Counted from the stretch's first letter, positions 37,134 through 46,207 are shown. The stretch: DNA of 64,000 nt from Alphaproteobacteria bacterium (GCA_002690045.1 NZDE01000008.1:62001-126000), one strand, 5' to 3'. The notes: generated by a model not told the origin, from the letters alone. Program-made: numbers and translations.

Positions 37134-38633
37134 TTACTCTTCTGTGTTTTCAATAAATTTCAGCGCGACAAATCGGACGCTGCCTTGCCCCTGCACATCA
37201 ACAAGCATCAACGCAGCGCGCGCCTTGTCTTTTTCAAGGCCGCTTACAATTTTAACGACCTGATCTGGCGTGGTTACGTCCTTTTGATCAACTTCCAGAA
37301 TAACATCACCTGTTGACAAACCTTGACGATCTGCGGGGCCATCAGGATCAACAGCAGCGACAAAAACGCCGTTTAAATCATCACTAAACCCAAATTGTTC
37401 ACGTAGAGAAGGCGTGATTTTGCCCAAAGTTAAGCCAAGGCTTTCAACATCTGTCGTTGCGCTGCCCTTTGGTAGGTCTTTCACATCTTCTAATCGGCCC
37501 TCTTCTTCGGCCTTCTCAAGCTCCCCGATTTTAACCTTAACGGTTTTCGGCTTACCATCACGCCAAATTTCAACATCAACCTTACTATCAATCAATGTTT
37601 CAGCGACGATACGCGGCAAGTCACGCATTTCATCAATATCTTGCCCATTGAATTTCAAGATAATATCACCCGCTTCAAAGCCGGCTTTTTCTGCGGGACT
37701 ATCCTTGCTAATTGATGCAACCAAAGCGCCGCGCACATCGGTAAGGCCTAACGATTCTGCAATCTCTTCACTTACGCTTTGGATACGCACACCAAGCCAA
37801 CCGCGGCGTGTACGGCCATATTCCAACAACTGCGTGATCACAGGTTTTGCCAAATTCGCAGGAATTGCAAAGCCAATACCGACTGACCCACCCGTTGGTG
37901 AATAAATCGCCGTATTAATACCAATTACTTCGCCATTAGTGTTAAACATCGGGCCGCCGCTATTGCCGCGGTTAATCGATGCATCTGTTTGGATGAAATC
38001 ATCATAAGGGCCCGCCTGAATATCACGGCTACGCGCCGAGATGATCCCCGCAGTTACTGTACCGCCAAGCCCAAACGGGTTACCTATCGCTAACACCCAG
38101 TCACCAATACGCATCGCCGCGCTGTCGCCAAAAGGCACAGCCTTTAAATCAAGGCCTTTCGGGTCAATTTTTAGTACAGCAATATCGGTTTTTTCATCTG
38201 TACCGACCAATTCAGCATCTACAGACAAGTCGTTATGCAATATCACATGGATTTCTTCTGAATTGGCAATCACGTGATTATTGGTGATGATATAGCCTTT
38301 TTCAGCGTCAATGATAAAACCTGACCCCAATGAACTTGGTGGCTGTTCTGGTGAGCCACGATGACGATCCATAAAGTCTTCAAAGAAGTCTTCAAATGGT
38401 GAACCAGGTGGAAAATCAGGCATTTGCGGCATATTTTCCATCGCGCCAATTTTTTGTTTCGTCGCAATATTCACGACGCTTGGTAATAAGCGTTCCGACA
38501 AATCCGCAAAGCTGTGAATTTCGCCATTACTATCAATAGGTGGCATTTTCGCTTCCGCGCTCCTGAGTGGCGACTGTAAAGTGACAACAAAAGTTGCGGA
38601 AAGAATAGCCAAACATAGTTTTGAGCGAAGCAT
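37134..38633 (-). CDS. degP: Periplasmic serine protease DegP/HtrA
   Basis: A 499-residue HtrA-family protease-chaperone. Signal peptide near residues 1-28 (SATFVVTLQSPLRSAEA). The catalytic triad is His in YIITNNHVIA, Asp in KTDIAVLKI and Ser in INRGNSGGPMF. Two PDZ domains follow (RRGWLGVRIQ...SPAEKAGFEAGDIIL; the second ending DRQGLSTGDVILEVDQKDV). It removes misfolded envelope proteins. It follows hflC by about 50 bases on the same strand; hflK-hflC-degP is the classical alphaproteobacterial operon. Confidence 0.96.
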   Translation of the reverse strand: MLRSKLCLAILSATFVVTLQSPLRSAEAKMPPIDSNGEIHSFADLSERLLPSVVNIATKQKIGAMENMPQMPDFPPGSPFEDFFEDFMDRHRGSPEQPPSSLGSGFIIDAEKGYIITNNHVIANSEEIHVILHNDLSVDAELVGTDEKTDIAVLKIDPKGLDLKAVPFGDSAAMRIGDWVLAIGNPFGLGGTVTAGIISARSRDIQAGPYDDFIQTDASINRGNSGGPMFNTNGEVIGINTAIYSPTGGSVGIGFAIPANLAKPVITQLLEYGRTRRGWLGVRIQSVSEEIAESLGLTDVRGALVASISKDSPAEKAGFEAGDIILKFNGQDIDEMRDLPRIVAETLIDSKVDVEIWRDGKPKTVKVKIGELEKAEEEGRLEDVKDLPKGSATTDVESLGLTLGKITPSLREQFGFSDDLNGVFVAAVDPDGPADRQGLSTGDVILEVDQKDVTTPDQVVKIVSGLEKDKARAALMLVDVQGQGSVRFVALKFIENTEE

Positions 38634-38687
38634 AATTACCTCCTTTATTTAGTAATACACAAATGGATACAGAATAGGCGTCTTAGT

Positions 38688-39560
38688 TTATTTAACTTTA
38701 CCGTCATCTGAAGCGATAAATTTAAAGAAATCACTATCTGGCGAAAGCACCATTGTAGTGCCGCCATTGATAAGCGCCTTTTTATACGCTTCCATCGTCC
38801 GATAAAATTCATAGAATTGTGGGTCTTGGCCAAAAGCTTTCGCATAAATGCGAATGGCTTCTTTATCGCCCTCACCACGAAGAATTTCTGAATCGCGGCG
38901 TGCTTCTGAAAGCATAATCGTGCGCTCTTTATCGGCTTCTGAACGGATTTTTAGAGCTAGCTCTTCACCTTGTGCACGCGCTTCTTTAGCTTCACGCTCA
39001 CGCTCTGAACGCATACGGTTATAAGTTGACTGCGTAACCTGCACGGGCAAATCTGCGCGAACAATACGTACATCGACAATTTCAATACCAAAGCGATCTG
39101 TTTCTGTGTTGACCTCTTCTTGAATATCTTTCATCAAGCGGTCACGTTCAACTGATAATACATTTTGTAGTGTTGTCTTACCAAGCACGCCACGTAAAGA
39201 CGCATTGATAATATTATTCATACGCTGTACAGCAGCGGCCTCTGTTGACAAAGTTTGATAATATTTCAGCATATCTGCAATACGATAACGCGCGAACGTA
39301 TCAACCACCAAACGTTTTTGGTCTGCCAATAAAACCTCTTCAGCTGGCGGGTCAACATTCAAAATGCGTTTTTCAAATATACGCAATTGCTGCACGACTG
39401 GAATTTTGAAATGTAAACCAGGGTCAGTTACGCGCCCTTTTACATCACCAAATTGCAAGACCAAAACCTGCTGTGTTTCTTTAACGGTAAACACACTGCC
39501 AGATAGCACAAGCAGCGCAACCGCAAGAATACCAACAAAACCAATACCAATTTTACCCAT
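38688..39560 (-). CDS. hflC: HflC, protease modulator (SPFH/prohibitin family)
   Basis: A 290-residue membrane protein: N-terminal helix (GIGFVGILAVALLVLSGSVF), SPFH/band-7 domain (FGDVKGRVTDPGLHFKIPVVQQLRIFEKRIL), then a long alpha-helical segment with charged repeats (REREAKEARAQGEELALKIRSEADKERT). Together with HflK it forms the cage surrounding FtsH and restrains its proteolysis of membrane proteins. It begins 30 bases after hflK. Length and sequence order match. Confidence 0.95.
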   Translation of the reverse strand: MGKIGIGFVGILAVALLVLSGSVFTVKETQQVLVLQFGDVKGRVTDPGLHFKIPVVQQLRIFEKRILNVDPPAEEVLLADQKRLVVDTFARYRIADMLKYYQTLSTEAAAVQRMNNIINASLRGVLGKTTLQNVLSVERDRLMKDIQEEVNTETDRFGIEIVDVRIVRADLPVQVTQSTYNRMRSEREREAKEARAQGEELALKIRSEADKERTIMLSEARRDSEILRGEGDKEAIRIYAKAFGQDPQFYEFYRTMEAYKKALINGGTTMVLSPDSDFFKFIASDDGKVK

Positions 39561-39589
39561 AATAATAACTCCTTACCTAATCGCTGCGC

Positions 39590-40774
39590 TTACTGTTTCT
39601 TCATCTTATCCAGTGGCAGATAAGGCAAAACATTAGAGCCTTTCTGACTAGGGTCGATAATTATATTGTTTGTTTTCTGCAAAATCTGTTCAAGCGTCTC
39701 TAAATAAATACGCTTCGCTGTCACATCTTTTGATTCCTTATAGGCTGCATATACCGAAGCAAACCGTTCCGCATCACCTTGCGCGCGGTTCATAACTTCT
39801 GCTTTATATGCAGATGCTGCTTGGCGTTGTTTTTCTGCCTCACCACGTGCGCGCGGGATAATATCATTACGGTAAGCTTCCGCTTGGTTTTTCAGTTGTT
39901 CTTTTTCTTGGCGTGCGCGCTGCACTTCGTTAAACGCATCAACAACAGGCTGTGGTGGATCAACTTTTTGTAGCTGTACGCCATTAATTTCAACGCCCGC
40001 CTCATAATCATCCAACATACGCTGCATAACACGGCGTGTATCACTTTGGATTGTGCCACGTGCATCCGTCAAAGCTGGCTGAATATCTGTACGGCCTATA
40101 ACTTCACGCATCGCGCTTTCGGCAACAATACGGATAGTTGATTCAGGATCACGAATTTTGAACAAGAAATCCTTTGCGCTAGATATCTTCCACAAGACAA
40201 CAAAATCAATATCAATAATGTTTTCATCACCTGTCAGCATTAAGCTTTCAGATTTTACGCTCTGCGCCGATGTTGAGTTGCTGAAATTACGGCGCGTGTA
40301 ATCTTGCGCGCCGATTTGAATACGGCGTTCATTTTCAACATCAACAACAGTTGCATCCTGAATAGGCCATGGCATACGATACTGCAAACCCGGCTGTTCT
40401 TGTGTGCGCGTATATTTACCAAACGTCGTCACAACGCCATGCTGTGAAGGCTGCAAAGTATAAAACCCTGTCGCCGCCCAAAGGCCAATGACCACCAAAA
40501 TCACAAGCGATATCATTTTACCGCCACCAAAATTGCCGGGCAAAACGTCATTCAAATTCTTTTGCGCCTTACGAAGCAGCTCATCTAAGTCAGGCGGCAT
40601 ATCACCGCCGCCGCCGTTACCGCTGCCCCATGGGCTGCCGCCACGACCGCCGCCACCAGAGCCGCCGCGATTACCACCGCCATTGCCCCATGGATTTTTA
40701 TGGTCGCCCATAGCGTTTATTTGAGCTTCGCCCTGCTGATGGGCATCAAAGGATGAAGAGTCGCTGTGCGTCAT
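39590..40774 (-). CDS. hflK: HflK, protease modulator (SPFH/prohibitin family)
   Basis: A 394-residue partner of HflC. The first ~70 residues are Gly/Asn-rich (GNGGGDMPPDLDELL), a feature of HflK N-termini. A transmembrane helix follows (ISLVILVVIGLWAATGFYTL), then the SPFH domain (HGVVTTFGKYTRTQEQPGLQYRMPWPI) and a helical region with KEQLKNQAEAYRNDIIPRARGEAEK. First gene of hflK-hflC-degP. The promoter lies in 40775-40916, shared with the divergent mrp. Confidence 0.96.
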   Translation of the reverse strand: MTHSDSSSFDAHQQGEAQINAMGDHKNPWGNGGGNRGGSGGGGRGGSPWGSGNGGGGDMPPDLDELLRKAQKNLNDVLPGNFGGGKMISLVILVVIGLWAATGFYTLQPSQHGVVTTFGKYTRTQEQPGLQYRMPWPIQDATVVDVENERRIQIGAQDYTRRNFSNSTSAQSVKSESLMLTGDENIIDIDFVVLWKISSAKDFLFKIRDPESTIRIVAESAMREVIGRTDIQPALTDARGTIQSDTRRVMQRMLDDYEAGVEINGVQLQKVDPPQPVVDAFNEVQRARQEKEQLKNQAEAYRNDIIPRARGEAEKQRQAASAYKAEVMNRAQGDAERFASVYAAYKESKDVTAKRIYLETLEQILQKTNNIIIDPSQKGSNVLPYLPLDKMKKQ

Positions 40775-40916
40775 ATGTATTTATCCTGCTGTGACTTGAT
40801 TGCAATTTATAAAAAACTAACCTATTAAAAAGTAACTGATTTTAACCGTCTGATTTGGTCAGAAAAAATCAAACGCATATAACAATATCGTTTTTACGCA
40901 GAAAGGCAACAGCTTG

Positions 40917-42038
40917 ATGTTCAAAATCGCCCGTCTATTTCACAAGAAACAGCCAGACGAAGCGGTGCTCTATAACGCGCTTAGAGCAATAAGCACGCCT
41001 GATGGCGCGGGTGACATTGTTTCTGCAGGGCGCGTTTCTGCGCTCAATATATTAAACGACCAAATTATCTGCGTCATCGAGATTCCGACCGCCGACCAAG
41101 CTGCAGCCTATGAAAAAACCCGCATTGAGGCCGAATCAGCCTTAAAAAACTGCGCGCAAGGTTATGCTGTGCAGATCGTTTTAACCGCCGAAAGTGCCGC
41201 CCCCGCAAAACAAGATAATGACACAAGCTGCGGCAGCAAAGCATCCCGCCCTGCGCCGTCGCCACCACTACCGCGCCCTGATGTAAAACATATTATTGCC
41301 GTCTCATCCGGTAAAGGCGGAGTCGGTAAATCAACCATCGCATTTAACCTCGCCACAGCTCTACAGCGAAAAGGGCACAAAGTCGGCCTATTAGACGCCG
41401 ATATATATGGCCCGTCTGTCCCGCGCCTAAGCGGCCTTACCGAGATACATTACGGACAAAGCAAACCAGATACCAATGCGGAAGGTAAAATTATTCCCCC
41501 TGAAGCGCATGGCCTAAAAATCATGTCGATTGGTTTTTTAATTTCCGAAGAAAGCCCACTCATATGGCGCGGCCCAATGGTGCAAAGCGCCATCACCCAA
41601 TTATTCCGCGATGTTGATTGGAACGGCCTTGATTACCTCATCATCGACATGCCGCCCGGTACAGGCGATGCGCAGTTAACATTAGCGCAAAAAACGCCGC
41701 CCGATGCAGCGATCATCGTTTCTACGCCACAAGACCTTGCCCTTATTGACGCGCGCAAGGGATTAGAAATGTATAAAAAAACCAATATCCCAATATTAGG
41801 CATCATTGAAAATATGTCCTTATTCACCTGCTCGAAATGCGGGGAAACATCTGAAATATTCGGTCATGGCGGCGCAGAAAGCGAAGCAAGTAAACTTGGT
41901 GTAGACTTTTTAGGCGCCGTACCGTTAAATATCGACATCCGCATGGCGGCAGATCAAGGCGAGCCTGCAAAAGACACCGCGTTTAATGCCATTACAGATA
42001 AAGTCATTGCCGCCTGCACAAACGACACTGGAGCATAA
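40917..42038 (+). CDS. mrp: Mrp/NBP35-family iron-sulfur carrier P-loop ATPase
   Basis: A 373-residue protein. The deviant Walker A loop SSGKGGVGKSTIAFNLA is at about 123-139, followed by LLDADIYGPSVPRLSGL and DYLIIDMPPGTGDAQLT. The cysteine pair CSKCGE near 310 can hold a bridging Fe-S cluster between two subunits. The ~100 N-terminal residues form a degenerate MIP18-like region and are separated by a Ser/Pro/Ala-rich linker. It loads or transfers Fe-S clusters to enzymes in the cytoplasm. ATG at 40917 was taken. It is followed, one base past the stop, by a small membrane protein gene and then ctaG. Confidence 0.92.
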   Translation: MFKIARLFHKKQPDEAVLYNALRAISTPDGAGDIVSAGRVSALNILNDQIICVIEIPTADQAAAYEKTRIEAESALKNCAQGYAVQIVLTAESAAPAKQDNDTSCGSKASRPAPSPPLPRPDVKHIIAVSSGKGGVGKSTIAFNLATALQRKGHKVGLLDADIYGPSVPRLSGLTEIHYGQSKPDTNAEGKIIPPEAHGLKIMSIGFLISEESPLIWRGPMVQSAITQLFRDVDWNGLDYLIIDMPPGTGDAQLTLAQKTPPDAAIIVSTPQDLALIDARKGLEMYKKTNIPILGIIENMSLFTCSKCGETSEIFGHGGAESEASKLGVDFLGAVPLNIDIRMAADQGEPAKDTAFNAITDKVIAACTNDTGA

Positions 42039-42039
42039 T

Positions 42040-42336
42040 ATGTCAGAAAACTTAACGCCAAACTTAGAAAACGCCATTAAAATATGTTGGGCCTATAGTT
42101 GGCGGACGATATCATCAGCATATATTATTGGCAGCATTATCGCTTTTTTATGGGGGCTTGCCGGTAAAGCACTTGGCCTACCAGAAAACGTCATTCTAAC
42201 TGGCGCAACAGCATGGGGTATAATTGTGCTTGTCGTCGTATCCGTTTATTTTGTCCACCGCCTAATGACCGCAGGTTTTGGCAAAGACAAACAATATAAA
42301 ATTACACTTGTAAAAAGTAACGCTGAACATGAATAA
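42040..42336 (+). CDS. Small membrane protein between mrp and ctaG
   Basis: A 98-residue protein with two hydrophobic helices (TISSAYIIGSIIAFLWGLAG; AWGIIVLVVVSVYFVHRLM), an acidic N-terminus and a Lys-rich tail. The start was set at ATG 42040, with GGAG seven bases upstream; a longer start inside mrp has no support. It overlaps ctaG by eight bases. Small ORFs sit at the same place in many alphaproteobacterial cta operons and may help oxidase assembly, but this one has no recognised family. Confidence 0.68.
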   Translation: MSENLTPNLENAIKICWAYSWRTISSAYIIGSIIAFLWGLAGKALGLPENVILTGATAWGIIVLVVVSVYFVHRLMTAGFGKDKQYKITLVKSNAEHE

Positions 42337-42946
42337 TACACCAAACAAAACACCTGCCGATAAGCAGGCAGAACTTGCCGCAAAGAACAAAAAACTATTC
42401 AAAACAGTTTTCTTGATTGTTTTTGTGATGGTTGGGCTCGCCTATGCGTCCGTCCCGTTATATAGCATTTTCTGCCGCGTCACAGGGTTTGGCGGCACAC
42501 CGCAATTCGCTGATGCTGCGCCTGATAAGGACCTCATTCGTGAACGCCAAATCCGCATCAATTTTTCATCGGATATTAACCAGAACTTACACTGGGACTT
42601 TAAACCCGGAGAACGTAGTGTCACCGTCAATATTGGCGCACAAGGCCTAACCCATTATATAGCAAAAAATCTTGATGATACCCCCAGCGCGGGCACAGCC
42701 ATATATAATGTCACCCCCCTAAAGGCTGGAAAGTATTTTCACAAAATTGAATGCTTTTGCTTCGGCGAACAAATTTTACAGCCCGGCCAAGAAGTGCAAA
42801 TGCCCGTGTTGTTTTATGTCGATCCTGCCTTTGCGGATGACCCGCATATGGAAGATGTCAGCTTAATCACCTTATCTTATACCTTTTATCACACCGAATC
42901 TGAGGCTTTAGAAAAGGCGCTTGAGGAATACTACGACGCGCCATAA
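42329..42946 (+). CDS. ctaG: Cytochrome c oxidase assembly protein CtaG/Cox11
   Basis: A 205-residue copper chaperone with one N-terminal transmembrane helix (TVFLIVFVMVGLAYASVPLY) and a periplasmic beta-sandwich. The family signature is complete: the PLYSIFCRVTGFGGTPQ block, and CFCFGEQ with the copper-binding CFCF, followed by VLFYVDP. Cox11 inserts the CuB centre into subunit I of aa3-type oxidase. It overlaps the small gene before it, and ctaE follows after 119 bases. The ctaC and ctaD genes are not here. Confidence 0.95.
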   Translation: MNNTPNKTPADKQAELAAKNKKLFKTVFLIVFVMVGLAYASVPLYSIFCRVTGFGGTPQFADAAPDKDLIRERQIRINFSSDINQNLHWDFKPGERSVTVNIGAQGLTHYIAKNLDDTPSAGTAIYNVTPLKAGKYFHKIECFCFGEQILQPGQEVQMPVLFYVDPAFADDPHMEDVSLITLSYTFYHTESEALEKALEEYYDAP

Positions 42947-43065
42947 GATAACACTCTTGTGAAACGAACAACTTTATGGTTTTATTAGACAAATTATTTT
43001 ATTATAAAACAAATAAGAAATAACAACGTAACGATCTCATTTTTTCAAAACAGGAATAGAATAAA

Positions 43066-43983
43066 ATGGCTGAGGAAATAGAATATACAACCACGGGCAA
43101 GCCGCATCCATATCATTTGGTCAATCCAAGCATATGGCCGTTAATGGGCGCAGTTGCCGGCGGGATTTTTGCTTCGGGTATGGTCATGTATATGCACGGC
43201 GCCGAAATTGCAGGCACAAAAATTGGTTTATTTGGCCCAATTTTGGGTGTTTTGGCCATTTTAGCCGTTATGTTTTTTTGGTGGAAAGACGTTATACACG
43301 AATCTGTTGTAGAAAAAGCACACACAGCTATCGCCTCAATTGGTTTTCGTTACGGCATGCTATTGTTTATCGCATCTGAAGTAATGTTCTTCGTTGCGTT
43401 TTTCTGGGCGTTCTTTGATGCATCCCTTTTTGCAGGCGAAGCCCGACAATTCCTGCGTGTTGAATATACCTCCGGTATTTGGCCGCCGCCACAAATAACA
43501 ATTATTGAACCATTTGATTTGCCGTTCATGATGACAATGATCCTGCTTCTATCTGGTACAACTGTGACATGGGCGCACCACGCAATCTTGGAAGGCAAGC
43601 AAGAAGAAATGGCTAAAGCTTTGGGTATTACCGTGCTTCTTGGCGTTATTTTCCTTGGTTTCCAAGCTTACGAATACCAGCACGCTGAATTTGGTTTTAA
43701 AGATGGTATCTATCCATCTGCTTTCTACATGGCGACAGGCTTCCATGGTTTCCACGTTTTAGTCGGGACAATCTTCCTTGCTGTATGTTGGTTACGCGCA
43801 CTTCAAGGACACTTTACCAAAGAGCACCATTTCGGCTTTGAAGCGGCTGCTTGGTACTGGCACTTTGTTGATGTTGTTTGGTTGTTCCTGTTTGTTGCCA
43901 TTTACTGGTGGGGCAATAAAGTCGGCATGGGCGATGCATCTGCATTGGCAGAGGTTGCCAAAACGGCCGCGGCGGCACATTAA
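43066..43983 (+). CDS. ctaE: Cytochrome c oxidase subunit III
   Basis: A 305-residue integral membrane protein of the heme-copper oxidase. It opens with HPYHLVNPSIWPL, the characteristic start. RYGMLLFIASEVMFFVAFFWAFF, the GTTVTWAHHAI segment, FYMATGFHGFHVLVGT and AWYWHFVDVVWLFLFV with the final YWWG are family hallmarks. About seven transmembrane helices. Its stop overlaps the start of the DUF983 gene (TAATG). Confidence 0.97.
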   Translation: MAEEIEYTTTGKPHPYHLVNPSIWPLMGAVAGGIFASGMVMYMHGAEIAGTKIGLFGPILGVLAILAVMFFWWKDVIHESVVEKAHTAIASIGFRYGMLLFIASEVMFFVAFFWAFFDASLFAGEARQFLRVEYTSGIWPPPQITIIEPFDLPFMMTMILLLSGTTVTWAHHAILEGKQEEMAKALGITVLLGVIFLGFQAYEYQHAEFGFKDGIYPSAFYMATGFHGFHVLVGTIFLAVCWLRALQGHFTKEHHFGFEAAAWYWHFVDVVWLFLFVAIYWWGNKVGMGDASALAEVAKTAAAAH

Positions 43984-44390
43984 TGTCATCGCAAGATAAA
44001 AATGCTAATAACGCCATTTTAAGCCTGCTTAGAATGGCGTTATTTTGTACATGTCCGAAATGCCACCAAGGTAAAATCTTCCAAGACGGTTTTCTGAAAT
44101 TCGATTTAAAAGAAAAATGTGACCAATGCGGATTAGATTTAAGCCGTAGCGACAGCGCAGATGGCCCTGCCGTATTCTTGATTTTCTTCCTCGGCTTTCT
44201 GCTTGTACCGCTCGCTTTGATTGTTGAGGTGAAATTTGGTTGGCCTGTTTGGGTGCATGTGCTTGTCTGGGGCAGTTTCGGCCTCATCCTAACGCTTGGC
44301 GCGCTAAAACCGATTAAATCATTCGTCATCGCTTTACAGTATAAATATCGCAAAAGCGATTGGGACGACAATCCGCCGCCGCGTGTATAA
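43983..44390 (+). CDS. DUF983 membrane protein with zinc ribbon
   Basis: A 135-residue protein. The zinc ribbon CPKC (24-27) ... CDQC (46-49) is followed by two hydrophobic helices (AVFLIFFLGFLLVPLALIVEV; VHVLVWGSFGLILTLGAL). DUF983 genes commonly follow coxIII in alphaproteobacteria, with an assumed link to oxidase biogenesis that has not been shown. It is translationally coupled to ctaE by a one-base overlap and ends the operon at a terminator. Confidence 0.9.
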   Translation: MSSQDKNANNAILSLLRMALFCTCPKCHQGKIFQDGFLKFDLKEKCDQCGLDLSRSDSADGPAVFLIFFLGFLLVPLALIVEVKFGWPVWVHVLVWGSFGLILTLGALKPIKSFVIALQYKYRKSDWDDNPPPRV

Positions 44391-44411
44391 TATTAATACA
44401 TTAAAACAAAC

Positions 44412-44440
44412 AAGGCGGCCTACCAGCCGCCTTTATCTTT
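44412..44440 (+). terminator. Intrinsic terminator after ctaE-DUF983
   Basis: AAGGCGGC / GCCGCCTT stem with a 6-base loop, followed by T-rich TATCTTTT, 21 bases beyond the DUF983 stop. Confidence 0.85.
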
Positions 44441-44456
44441 TATAGTATTTAGAAAT

Positions 44457-44588
44457 TTATACCGCTTTAACGCCATCCTTAATTAAAGACGCCTTACGGC
44501 CTGTTGTAATTGATGCAATGATTTTCTTATTGCTATAAATTGATGTGCGTGTGGCTTTATTTTTCTGGTTCGCTATATCTTTCATCAT
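44457..44588 (-). CDS. Small basic hypothetical protein (43 aa)
   Basis: A 43-residue basic protein (MMKDIANQKNKATRTSIYSNK; then IASITTGRKASLIKDGV), with 11 Lys/Arg. A near-perfect ribosome binding site GGGAGGAC lies six bases before the ATG, which makes translation likely despite the short length. It has no hydrophobic region, so it is cytosolic, perhaps a nucleic acid binder. I do not recognise it. Confidence 0.6.
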   Translation of the reverse strand: MMKDIANQKNKATRTSIYSNKKIIASITTGRKASLIKDGVKAV

Positions 44589-44762
44589 TATTGTCCTCCC
44601 TAAAAAAACTGACAAAGAGCCACAGGGAAAATTGTCCCCGTGTTACACACCCATATATCAACGCTTTTTAGTAATAATATAAATGCTACCATAGAATCAC
44701 GCCGCAAACAAGACAAACTCACCTTATACGTGTCATGGCAAGGCGTATATAAACCAGACAAT

Positions 44763-44787
44763 AAAAAAACCCAGCTAAAGCCGGGTT
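44763..44787 (-). terminator. Intrinsic terminator after the DUF1150 gene
   Basis: Minus strand AACCCGGC / GCTGGGTT (one G-U) with a TTTA loop, then seven T; 29 bases beyond the stop. Confidence 0.88.
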
Positions 44788-44815
44788 TCGAAAATGCGTC
44801 AATTTCATGTTCTAA

Positions 44816-45046
44816 TTAGTGAACGTGAAGTGGTTCTAAATCATTGTGACGCGCGCAAATTTCAGCGGCATTCATATCATGCTCAACCATAATCGGTGTC
44901 CCATCAGCCGCGCAAATAGCAATCGCGACGCGCCCTTCAACTTCAATCTCTTTCAAATACGCAACCGCGTGCATACCAAAATTTAAAAAATCCTTTGAAG
45001 AAAGATTACGAATAGATTTATCGGCAATAGATATCTTATTTAGCAC
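44816..45046 (-). CDS. DUF1150 family protein
   Basis: A 76-residue protein. The pattern AVAYLKEIEVEGRVAIAICAADGTPIMVEHDMNAAEICARHNDLEPLHVH (in sections) fits DUF1150, which in alphaproteobacteria regularly follows an Hsp20 gene, exactly as here. A GTG at 45046 with CAGGAG nine bases upstream is the best start. The function is unknown but probably stress-linked by association. Confidence 0.78.
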   Translation of the reverse strand: MLNKISIADKSIRNLSSKDFLNFGMHAVAYLKEIEVEGRVAIAICAADGTPIMVEHDMNAAEICARHNDLEPLHVH

Positions 45047-45222
45047 GCTTTTTACTCCTGATAATACCCACAAAAAGACTTATTTAGCCTTTCCTTATAT
45101 AGTGATAATGATACAAATTAGTTAATGTCAGGTTAACTAGATAAAATTTTATCTAATTTGTTCCCAACTCCATTGAATCACAGCAATGTTTAATTGAAAT
45201 AAGCCGTTCAGAACCGCCGTTC

Positions 45223-45699
45223 TTATGACTTTTTAGACTTCCCTGATTCTACATCAATTGTCCGATCAAGCAAAGCCTTTTCCGTCTTATCACCGTCAGT
45301 AATTTTAATATTACGCATATTCGATTCCGGCACAATTTGTTCCATATCAACATGTAACAAGCCATTTTGTAGCGTTGCCCCAAGGATCTCTATACCATCA
45401 GCAAGGACGAAACTGCGCTGAAACTGGCGTGCCGCAATACCGCGGTGAAGAAAAATTCGGTCATGCGTATTTTCTGCTGCGCGCCCGCGAATAACCAATT
45501 GGTTTTGGTCAACACTGACATCTAAATCATCCATTGTGACCCCCGCCACTGCCAAAGTAATGCGCAGCTTGTGCTCACCGATTTGTTCAATGTTATAAGG
45601 CGGATAGCCTTCATGTGCTGATTTCTTGAGCTGATCAAACGTCCGCTCGAAATGGTCAAAGCCCAAAAATAATGGACTATCAAAAAGTAAACGAGTCAT
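45223..45699 (-). CDS. Small heat-shock protein Hsp20 (IbpA-like)
   Basis: A 158-residue alpha-crystallin-type chaperone. The core beta-sandwich covers residues ~35-130: PPYNIEQIGEHKLRITLAVAGVTMDDLDVSV, then QNQLVIRGRAA, HRGIAARQFQRSFVLADGIEILGATLQNGLLHVDM. The C-terminal IXI motif is NIKI. It holds unfolding proteins for refolding by DnaK/ClpB. The DUF1150 gene lies downstream (176 bases). GAGGGG precedes the ATG. The leader may respond to heat, but no clear thermometer structure could be shown. Confidence 0.93.
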   Translation of the reverse strand: MTRLLFDSPLFLGFDHFERTFDQLKKSAHEGYPPYNIEQIGEHKLRITLAVAGVTMDDLDVSVDQNQLVIRGRAAENTHDRIFLHRGIAARQFQRSFVLADGIEILGATLQNGLLHVDMEQIVPESNMRNIKITDGDKTEKALLDRTIDVESGKSKKS

Positions 45700-45792
45700 T
45701 TTACATATCCCCTCAACTGAGCGAGTTACAATATTTTATGCCATCGACCTAATCATTAAGCATCGCATGGCCTATATACATATATAATAACC

Positions 45793-45821
45793 TTGACAAA
45801 AATTGCAAGCCTCGCTAAATT
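45793..45821 (+). promoter_or_regulatory. Sigma-70 promoter of the 45864 gene
   Basis: TTGACA, exactly 17 bases, TAAATT; -35 matches consensus fully. It lies about 40 bases before the ATG at 45864, so the leader is short. Confidence 0.7.
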
Positions 45822-45863
45822 CCAGCCAAACAATAAACATAATACAGGGCCAAAGAACACGCC

Positions 45864-46196
45864 ATGAGCAATTTAGGTAAGCAATTTATATATGCAGGCT
45901 GCGCCGCGGCCTTAACCGCTTCGGCGATGTTTTCTGCGCAGGCGAATAATAATGCGCCCACATCAACAACGTCATCAACAGAAAAATATGACAGCCAAAT
46001 TCTGCCGATTAATCCACCGCTCCCCGCGGGTCTAAGTGCTGCCTTCTTCATATGGAGCGGACCATTTAGCCCGTATGAACAGCGCAAATTTAGCCCTGAA
46101 TACAAAGAAGCCGGTGATATTGAGGCTGCAGAAGACGCAGATACCGTACAATTACCAAACATAACAACAAAAATAAAAGACCCATTAACCGTATAA
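45864..46196 (+). CDS. Secreted hypothetical protein
   Basis: A 110-residue protein with a signal peptide (FIYAGCAAALTASAMFSAQA, cleavage near 27) and a Thr/Ser-rich then Pro-containing mature part (LPINPPLPAGLSAAFFIWSGPFSPYEQRKFSPEY). No family recognised. The next gene, 11 bases on, encodes a small membrane protein, and the two form an operon from the strong promoter at 45793-45821. Confidence 0.6.
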   Translation: MSNLGKQFIYAGCAAALTASAMFSAQANNNAPTSTTSSTEKYDSQILPINPPLPAGLSAAFFIWSGPFSPYEQRKFSPEYKEAGDIEAAEDADTVQLPNITTKIKDPLTV

Positions 46197-46207
46197 GGGA
46201 GGTTACA

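Noticed and set aside
44600-44762. An ORF without ATG in the gap between the small basic gene and the DUF1150 terminator
   Set aside because: It has no usable start codon with a ribosome binding site.
45700-45790. ROSE-like RNA thermometer in the hsp20 leader
   Set aside because: The GAGGGG ribosome binding site could not be paired with a convincing upstream stretch; only weak 4-bp stems found.
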